Shown here piece after piece: positions 37,308 through 42,952 of a stretch of 42,952 nt of DNA (within the stretch, counting starts at the first letter, position 1; the number at the start of each line of letters is the position of its first letter). The stretch is from Pantoea wallisii (GTDB lineage Bacteria > Pseudomonadota > Gammaproteobacteria > Enterobacterales > Enterobacteriaceae): the NCBI RefSeq assembly GCF_002095485.1, contig NZ_MLFS01000044.1, positions 1-42,952 on the forward strand, read 5' to 3'. A model generated the notes under the pieces. That model worked only from the letters and a program-made list of their open reading frames with translations. It searched no databases and was not told where the DNA came from. Made by a program: the position numbers and the translations under genes.

Positions 37308-38780
37308 ATGTCCCGATTCACCGAGCAACACCTGTACATTGATGGCAAATGGATCCCGGCAGCGGCGGGCAAAACGTTCCAGACCATCAATCCGGCCAAT
37401 GGCGAAGTGCTGGCCGAGGTGCACGAAGCCGATCAGGCGGATGTTGATCGCGCGGTTGCCGCAGCGCAAAAAGGCCAGAAAATTTGGGCCGCCATGACGG
37501 CGATGGAGCGTTCGCGCATTCTGCGTCGCGCCGTAGATATCCTGCGCGAGCGCAATGACGAACTGGCGGCGCTGGAGACGCTGGATACCGGCAAGCCGCT
37601 GAGTGAAACCCAATATGTCGATATTGTGACCGGTGCGGATGTGCTGGAGTACTACGCCGGCCTGATCCCCTCTCTTGAAGGCCAGCAGATCCCGCTGCGT
37701 GATACCGCTTTTGTCTACACCCGCCGCGAACCGCTTGGCGTGGTAGCCGGCATCGGCGCGTGGAACTATCCGATTCAGATCGCACTGTGGAAATCGGCGC
37801 CGGCGCTGGCAGCCGGCAACGCCATGATCTTCAAACCCAGCGAAGTCACGCCGTTGACCGCACTGAAGCTGGCTGAAATCTACACCGAAGCGGGCGTGCC
37901 GGATGGCGTGTTCAACGTACTGAACGGGCGCGGTGCCGTGACCGGCCAGCTACTGACCGATCACCCCGGCATCGATAAAGTCTCCTTCACCGGCGGTGTC
38001 GCCAGCGGCAAGAAAGTGATGGCTAACGCGGCGGGTTCCACGCTGAAAGATGTGACCATGGAGCTGGGCGGTAAATCGCCGCTGATCATCTTTGATGATG
38101 CCGACCTCGATCTCGCCGCAGATATTGCCATGATGGCGAACTTCTACAGCTCTGGCCAGGTGTGCACCAACGGTACCCGCGTTTTTGTGCCTGCCAGCCT
38201 GCAGTCCGCGTTTGAGGAAAAAATTTCAGCGCGCGTGGCCCGCATCAAAGCCGGTGACCTTAACGATCCGGCGACCAACTTTGGCCCGCTGGTGAGCTTC
38301 CCCCACCGCGATAACGTGATGCGCTATATCGAATCCGGTATCAGCGAAGGCGCGCGCCTGCTGTGCGGCGGCAAGCGTATGACCGGTGCAGAATTTGATA
38401 ACGGTGCCTGGGTTGAACCAACGGTATTTACCGACTGCCGCGACGAGATGACCATCGTGCGTGAAGAGATCTTCGGGCCGGTGATGTCCATTCTCACCTA
38501 TGAAACCGAGGAAGAGGTGGTGCGCCGCGCTAATGCCACGGAGTACGGTCTTGCTGCTGGCGTGGTCACACAGGACCTCAACCGCGCGCACCGCGTGATC
38601 CATCAGATTGAAGCCGGTATTTGCTGGATCAATACCTGGGGCGAATCCGCAGCGGAGATGCCAGTGGGCGGTTACAAACATTCGGGTGTTGGCCGCGAGA
38701 ATGGCCTGATGACGTTGCAGAACTATACCCAGGTAAAATCCGTTCAGGTCGAGATGACCCGTTTTCAGTCCGTATTTTGA
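37308..38780 (+). CDS. betB: Betaine aldehyde dehydrogenase
   Basis: The 490-residue protein starts [17 protein letters not shown] at ATG 37308, with GGAGAA upstream. The ALDH signatures are intact: [20 protein letters not shown], the general-base Glu in [11 protein letters not shown] and the catalytic Cys in [11 protein letters not shown]. It oxidises betaine aldehyde to glycine betaine with NAD(P)+. Second gene of betIBA. Confidence 0.96.
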   Translation: MSRFTEQHLYIDGKWIPAAAGKTFQTINPANGEVLAEVHEADQADVDRAVAAAQKGQKIWAAMTAMERSRILRRAVDILRERNDELAALETLDTGKPLSETQYVDIVTGADVLEYYAGLIPSLEGQQIPLRDTAFVYTRREPLGVVAGIGAWNYPIQIALWKSAPALAAGNAMIFKPSEVTPLTALKLAEIYTEAGVPDGVFNVLNGRGAVTGQLLTDHPGIDKVSFTGGVASGKKVMANAAGSTLKDVTMELGGKSPLIIFDDADLDLAADIAMMANFYSSGQVCTNGTRVFVPASLQSAFEEKISARVARIKAGDLNDPATNFGPLVSFPHRDNVMRYIESGISEGARLLCGGKRMTGAEFDNGAWVEPTVFTDCRDEMTIVREEIFGPVMSILTYETEEEVVRRANATEYGLAAGVVTQDLNRAHRVIHQIEAGICWINTWGESAAEMPVGGYKHSGVGRENGLMTLQNYTQVKSVQVEMTRFQSVF

Positions 38781-38806
38781 TTAAGCTTTAACCTGAGGAG
38801 CGACTA

Positions 38807-40486
38807 ATGGAATTTGATTACATCATTATCGGAGCCGGATCCGCAGGGAATGTTTTGGCAACAAGACTGACCGAAGACAGCAACGTAAATGTACTGTTGC
38901 TGGAGGCTGGCGGTCCCGATTACCGTTTTGACTTCCGCACGCAGATGCCTGCGGCACTGGCTTATCCGTTACAGGGTAAACGCTATAACTGGGCGTATGA
39001 AACCGAGCCCGAGCCGCACATGAATAATCGCCGAATGGAGTGCGGGCGCGGTAAGGGGCTGGGCGGCTCATCGCTGATTAACGGCATGTGCTACATCCGC
39101 GGTAATGCGATGGATCTCGATAACTGGGCACAGCAGCCGGGACTGGAAAGCTGGAGCTACCTTGACTGCCTGCCCTACTACCGTAAATCGGAAACCCGCG
39201 ATATCGGCGCTAACGATTACCACGGCGGTGAAGGTCCGGTAAGCATTACTACCTGCAAACCCGGCAACAATCCGCTGTTTGCGGCGATGATTGAAGCCGG
39301 TGTCCAGGCGGGTTATCCACGAACAGAAGATCTGAACGGCTACCAGCAGGAGGGTTTCGGTCCGATGGATCGTTTTGTGACGCCGAAAGGCCGCCGTTCG
39401 AGCACCGCACGCGGCTACCTGGATACCGCAAAAGTACGGCCGAACCTGAAAATCATCACGCATGCCACCACCGACCGCATCCTGTTTGAGGGCAAGCGGG
39501 CCGTGGGCGTGCAGTATTTACAGGGCGGTAACGATACATCGCATACCGTACATGCCCGTCGGGAAGTGCTGCTGTGCGCCGGTGCCATTGCATCGCCGCA
39601 GATTCTGCAGCGCTCCGGCGTGGGCGCAGCCGAATTGCTGAAAAAGTTCGATATTCCCCTGGTGCATGACCTGCCGGGCGTGGGTGAAAATTTGCAGGAT
39701 CACCTTGAGATGTACCTGCAGTACGAGTGTAAAGAGCCGGTTTCACTCTATCCGGCCCTCAAGTGGTGGAATCAGCCGAAGATTGGTGCCGAATGGCTGT
39801 TTAATGGCACCGGTATTGGCGCCAGTAACCAGTTCGAAGGCGGCGGATTTATCCGTAGCCGAGAAGAGTTTACCTGGCCCAATATTCAGTACCATTTCCT
39901 GCCGGTTGCCATTAACTACAACGGCTCGAATGCGGTTGAGGCGCACGGTTTCCAGTGTCACGTTGGTTCTATGCGTTCGCCAAGCCGCGGCCATGTGCGC
40001 ATAAAATCGCGCGATCCGCGTCGCCATCCGGCAATCCTGTTTAACTACATGGCACATGAGCAGGACTGGCATGAGTTCCGCGATGCAATTCGTATCACGC
40101 GCCAGATCATCAATCAGCCTGCGCTGGATAAATATCGCGGCAGAGAGATCAGCCCCGGCCTGGATTGCCAGACGGATGAACAACTGGATGAGTTTGTGCG
40201 CAACCACGCCGAAACCGCCTATCACCCTTGCGGAACCTGCAAGATGGGCAACGATGCCATGGCGGTAGTCGATGGCGAAGGCCGCGTGCATGGTCTGGAC
40301 GGCCTGCGCGTGGTCGATGCATCGATTATGCCGCTGATCATCACCGGTAACCTCAATGCCACAACCATTATGATTGGCGAGAAGATTGCGGATAATATCC
40401 GTGGTCGTCAGCCACTGCCGCGCAGCGAAGCCGATTACTTCGTTGCCGGCGAGCGCCCGGTACGTGGCGAACCGATGCGGGCATAG
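38807..40486 (+). CDS. betA: Choline dehydrogenase
   Basis: The 559-residue GMC flavoprotein has [18 protein letters not shown] at the N-terminus, the [15 protein letters not shown] block, and the catalytic His region [14 protein letters not shown] near residue 465. It oxidises choline to betaine aldehyde at the membrane with a quinone-linked acceptor. It follows betB by 26 bases with a GAGGAG ribosome site and is followed by a strong terminator. Confidence 0.96.
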   Translation: MEFDYIIIGAGSAGNVLATRLTEDSNVNVLLLEAGGPDYRFDFRTQMPAALAYPLQGKRYNWAYETEPEPHMNNRRMECGRGKGLGGSSLINGMCYIRGNAMDLDNWAQQPGLESWSYLDCLPYYRKSETRDIGANDYHGGEGPVSITTCKPGNNPLFAAMIEAGVQAGYPRTEDLNGYQQEGFGPMDRFVTPKGRRSSTARGYLDTAKVRPNLKIITHATTDRILFEGKRAVGVQYLQGGNDTSHTVHARREVLLCAGAIASPQILQRSGVGAAELLKKFDIPLVHDLPGVGENLQDHLEMYLQYECKEPVSLYPALKWWNQPKIGAEWLFNGTGIGASNQFEGGGFIRSREEFTWPNIQYHFLPVAINYNGSNAVEAHGFQCHVGSMRSPSRGHVRIKSRDPRRHPAILFNYMAHEQDWHEFRDAIRITRQIINQPALDKYRGREISPGLDCQTDEQLDEFVRNHAETAYHPCGTCKMGNDAMAVVDGEGRVHGLDGLRVVDASIMPLIITGNLNATTIMIGEKIADNIRGRQPLPRSEADYFVAGERPVRGEPMRA

Positions 40487-40494
40487 TCCGTTTA

Positions 40495-40526
40495 CAGGGC
40501 AGCAGGATGCTGCCCTGCTTCTGTTT
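40495..40526 (+). terminator. Intrinsic terminator of betIBA
   Basis: CAGGGCAGCA (40495-40504) pairs perfectly with TGCTGCCCTG (40508-40517), loop GGA, followed by CTTCTGTTT. It lies eight bases past the betA stop. The next 250 bases, to 40774, are AT-rich and show no gene. Confidence 0.85.
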
Positions 40527-40774
40527 AGCAGCCTGATTTTTCCCATTATCTGGTGAGCCATCAAGGCACGATGCTGATATGATGTAAAAGGATATTAAAA
40601 GTATGTTGTAACTATTAAGGATGATCCCTTATAAAAATTCACAGGAATCAAATAGATAACAAGTTCGATATTTAAGATTTTATTTGATTAAAGCCGGAAA
40701 CGGTATTCTCAAAATATTTTAATGGTCGCAAGATCGCAATACGCCTGATTAAAAACATACGGCACCTGACTATA

Positions 40775-41090
40775 TCAGTATAACCAGCGCTTAATTTCAG
40801 CTGCCTGAACTAACATTGAAATGGTTAAAGGCTTTTTTTTTTACTGTTTTCTTATCTAAAAAAAGAGTTTTCTTTTGCCATGGAAAATAATCAGCCCAGG
40901 TGAAAAGTTGATGTTCAACTTCAAAAGTCTGAAAATATTTATCAAGCATATCGACGATATCCTCAGTTTCATATACATCCTGCAGGGGTTCGTTGTCACC
41001 CACCTCAATTTTTCACAAAAAAATAGATGTGATTAACGGCAATTCTTTTTTTAAAAAACCCTCAACCTGCTTCTTTATTTCCTGAGTCAC
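40775..41090 (-). pseudogene. DUF1493-family small protein, broken
   Basis: Translation from GTG 41090 (AGAGGA nine bases upstream) reads VTQEIKKQVEGFLKKELPL, hits an in-frame TGA at 41013-41015, and continues VGDNEPLQDVYETEDIVDML with DKYFQTFEVEHQLFTWADYF. A run of ten A (T at 40833-40842) then shifts the frame; the other frame gives KPLTISMLVQAAEIKRWLY and stops at 40775. This ending and the DYFPW block are typical of DUF1493, a small acyl-carrier-like family of unknown role. The nonsense codon plus the slipped homopolymer suggest a decayed gene. The start overlaps the upstream gene's stop. Confidence 0.65.
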
Positions 41091-41398
41091 CAGATTTTAT
41101 CCTCTTGTCGAACCAGCATATTATAATGATTCAGTGACTTAAAAGCGATTATTGACACATCCCGACTTACAATAATCCAGCCTAACACCGGGACTGCCCT
41201 TCCAGCAAAGGTCCCAAGGTTGTTGACCCAGAAGATACGGACACCCCTTAAAGAAAAAGATTTATTTGTAAGTGTCGGCAATACTCTTCGTTTAAAGGTA
41301 ATGATTAAATGCTTTCGAAAGAAAAGCGATGCCGGTGAAGTGCTATACGTAGCAGTATTTTCGTCATAGTTGAAATATTTAATAAATATTACAATAGC
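41087..41398 (-). pseudogene. 5'-truncated partner of the DUF1493 gene
   Basis: The frame is open for 103 codons after a TAA at 41399-41401 but has no ATG. The only start-like codon used by gene finders is a TTG at 41281. The translation includes YDENTATYSTSPASLFFRKH, VLPTLTNKSFSLRGVRIFW and NNLGTFAGRAVPVLGWIIV, a coherent protein with a hydrophobic stretch. It resembles small proteins I recall next to DUF1493 genes, but I cannot name the family. Its TGA overlaps the GTG start of the DUF1493 gene, so the two formed a coupled pair. Probably a remnant. Confidence 0.5.
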
Positions 41399-41498
41399 TT
41401 AGTAATATTCAATTTTTATACACACAAAAACGCTTAATTGATGGCATGAATGTTCATAGCAGCGTCATCCCTACACTGCTACTAAGGCCATACCAATA

Positions 41499-41813
41499 TC
41501 AGGACGCAATTTTCATCATCACCAGCCCGGCCACAATCAGTAACGCAGCGGCAATACGCAGCGGGCTGGCGGACTCGCCAAGGAACCACAATCCGACAAC
41601 AAACGACCCAACCGCACCGATACCAGTCCAGATGGTATAGGCGGTTCCCAGCGGCAGCGATCGCATAGCCCATGAGAGCATGACAAAACTCACTATCACC
41701 GCCACCAGGGTAATCACCGCATACACCGGCCGCGTAAAACCCTCGGACATTTTCATGGTAAATGCCCAAACCACTTCCAGTAACCCTGCGGCTATCAGCA
41801 TCATCCAGGCCAT
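41499..41813 (-). CDS. gdx: Guanidinium exporter (SMR family)
   Basis: The 104-residue, four-span protein starts MAWMMLIAAGLLEVVWAF, with Glu13, the residue essential for transport in small multidrug resistance proteins. The GTAYTIWTGIGAVGSF motif and GESASP follow. These place it in the SugE/Gdx subtype, which exports guanidinium in exchange for protons, rather than the EmrE subtype. A guanidine-II riboswitch directly upstream supports this. AGAGGAG precedes the ATG. Intact. Confidence 0.92.
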   Translation of the reverse strand: MAWMMLIAAGLLEVVWAFTMKMSEGFTRPVYAVITLVAVIVSFVMLSWAMRSLPLGTAYTIWTGIGAVGSFVVGLWFLGESASPLRIAAALLIVAGLVMMKIAS

Positions 41814-41833
41814 CAGGTAAGCTCCTCTGTTTA

Positions 41834-41881
41834 CCAGGTCGTCCCGGAAAAGGCTGAAGCACTATTCAGGTCGTCCTGAAT
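41834..41881 (-). ncRNA. Guanidine-II (mini-ykkC) riboswitch
   Basis: On the minus strand two hairpins share the loop ACGA: ATTCAGG-ACGA-CCTGAAT (41881-41864) and CCGGG-ACGA-CCTGG (41847-41834), 16 bases apart. This is the complete mini-ykkC pattern. The second stem shares its last two G with a GGTAA/TTACC stem (41835-41831 with 41820-41816) whose loop holds the gdx ribosome site. Guanidinium binding would therefore free the ribosome site and switch translation on. Confidence 0.9.
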
Positions 41882-41898
41882 ACAGCCGGAAAATATGC

Positions 41899-42537
41899 TT
41901 AGCTTTGGGCACTGACTAAACGCACCGCAAAACCAAAGAACAGCATGCCGGTCAGCATATTCGCCAGTTTCACCAGTCGCGCGCGGCTGCGCAGGAAACG
42001 GACCATCATTGCACCCGCCAGCAGCAGGATAGTGTAGTAGCTCAGGCTGATTCCCTGGATCATTAAACCGAGCAAGGCGAATGCCGGGGCCGTGTGCGTC
42101 ACCGCCGGATCGATAAACTGAATAAAGAAGGAGACGTAGAACAGGATCGCTTTCGGATTGGTAACGCCAAGCAAAAGCGCGCGCAGAAAGTAGTTCTCCT
42201 GTTTTACCGCCTCGGCAGGCTGCTCACTGTCACGTTTGCGCAGCGTACCGATAATGATCTTCGCGCCGAGATAGAGCAGAAACATCGCGCCGAGGTACTT
42301 TACCACCATAAAGATATGCGGACTGGTACGAATCAGCGTCGCGACACCCGCCCAGGCCAGAAAGATCAGCACCAGATCCCCCAGCATCACGCCCGCGATT
42401 GCCCGGGTCGCCGCTTTTGCTCCGCGACTCATGCCGGTACGCAGCACGTACAGGCTATTGGGTCCGGGCAGCAAAATAATCACCAGCGCACCCGCCAGAA
42501 AGGTCCAAACATTGATAATACCGACATCATGCAACAT
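41899..42537 (-). CDS. leuE: Leucine efflux protein, LysE/RhtB family
   Basis: The 212-residue, six-span protein has ILLPGPNSLYVLRTGMSRG and LLGVTNPKAILFYVSFFIQF, the RhtB family signatures. It matches E. coli LeuE across its length, including FLAWAGVATLI and the C-terminal FGFAVRL. It exports leucine and related amino acids. It lies upstream of gdx on the same strand, 85 bases away, with the riboswitch between. The 240 bases before its start hold a 15-base palindrome (42732-42746) but no gene. Confidence 0.88.
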   Translation of the reverse strand: MLHDVGIINVWTFLAGALVIILLPGPNSLYVLRTGMSRGAKAATRAIAGVMLGDLVLIFLAWAGVATLIRTSPHIFMVVKYLGAMFLLYLGAKIIIGTLRKRDSEQPAEAVKQENYFLRALLLGVTNPKAILFYVSFFIQFIDPAVTHTAPAFALLGLMIQGISLSYYTILLLAGAMMVRFLRSRARLVKLANMLTGMLFFGFAVRLVSAQS

Positions 42538-42778
42538 TACTGCTCTACCCCATACGCTTCAGGCTGATGCTACAACCGAAGCCGTTGATTATTCGTCTTA
42601 ATTTTATGCGCAACGCGTTAGCTTTGCGCCGCGCAGATAATAGCAGCCCGGCACAGTGAGTGTCGCACTTTTCCCTGTTTCAGCCGCGCGCCGTTAATGA
42701 GCAAGCGGTACATACATTGCTTTTTCTGGCGATTTCAGGCTGAAATTCAGCGCTTACGCGAAAGGTATATCACGCTAA

Positions 42779-42952
42779 TCAACGAGTTAACTGCTGCACA
42801 ACCGCATCCAGAAAAGCGCGCAGCGCGGCGGGCTGGCGTTCGCGCGACATATAAAGGCCATAAATTCCCAGCGTTTTCGCCGTGTAGTCCGGTAACAGAG
42901 ATTGCAACAGACCCTGATCCAGCGCGGTACGCGCCTCCATCTCCGGCACCAT
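42779..42952 (-). CDS. LysR-type regulator, C-terminal end (5' end outside window)
   Basis: The frame is open from the window edge to a TGA at 42779 (57 residues). The end reads LLPDYTAKTLGIYGLYMSRE and LRAFLDAVVQQLTR. The GIYGLYMSRERQPAALRAFLD pattern is typical of the last helices of LysR substrate-binding domains. Target and ligand cannot be told. Confidence 0.7.
   Translation of the reverse strand: MVPEMEARTALDQGLLQSLLPDYTAKTLGIYGLYMSRERQPAALRAFLDAVVQQLTR

Noticed and set aside
42661..42672. Another TGTCGC motif near the LysR gene end
   Set aside because: Single copy without a second half-site at the right spacing or the following AA; likely chance.

Overview
The window looks like a chromosomal segment of an enterobacterium (Enterobacterales), most like the Pantoea/Erwinia group. 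This is an inference from gene content: AscG/AscF/AscB, YfiR/YfiN/YfiB, BetT/BetI/BetB/BetA, Gdx (SugE) and LeuE all read as close relatives of the E. coli proteins, on a fairly GC-rich background. No rRNA, tRNA, CRISPR, prophage or intact insertion sequence was seen.

Layout. 1-2.1 kb: end of an M20 peptidase, a YfcC-type carrier and a hotdog thioesterase. 2.1-4.7 kb: a nitronate monooxygenase and an MFS transporter on the minus strand, then about 0.75 kb without a recognisable gene. 5.5-15.5 kb: a minus-strand sarcosine/one-carbon operon, glyA-soxB-soxD-soxA-soxG-purU, followed by a GlxA/AraC-type regulator and preceded by a second, GbdR-like one. 15.6-21.3 kb: a cytoplasmic PAS-PAS chemoreceptor behind a flagellar-type promoter, an acyltransferase, and a CHASE4-like/PAS/GGDEF/EAL protein. 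21.3-26.1 kb: a four-gene catabolic operon of unknown substrate (DUF2848, amidase, small alpha/beta-barrel protein, MHS-type MFS) with a divergent GntR regulator. 26.1-30.2 kb: ascG and ascFB. 30.4-33.3 kb: yfiRNB and a small secreted protein with a Fur-box-like site. 33.3-34.3 kb: a UvsE-type UV damage endonuclease. 34.4-40.5 kb: divergent betT / betIBA. 40.5-41.5 kb: an AT-rich islet with two broken small genes, one of the DUF1493 family. 41.5-43 kb: gdx behind a guanidine-II riboswitch, leuE, and the end of a LysR-type gene.

How the genes work together. BetT, BetA and BetB import choline and oxidise it to glycine betaine. The sox-glyA-purU operon oxidises sarcosine to glycine and handles the released one-carbon unit. 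The steps from betaine to sarcosine are not in the window. YfiRNB, the GGDEF/EAL protein and the chemoreceptor are linked to c-di-GMP and motility.

The most notable direct observation is six separate single-base deletions between 7.3 and 16.9 kb that break purU, soxG, soxA (twice), soxB and the chemoreceptor. In each case the correct protein continues in the neighbouring frame. This is either residual assembly error in this stretch or real decay of the locus; the sequence alone cannot decide. Other leads are a 23-bp-spaced TGTCGC direct repeat before glyA, a riboswitch whose second hairpin competes with a ribosome-site hairpin, a large unexplained hairpin at 18.5 kb, and the unassigned amidase/DUF2848 operon.
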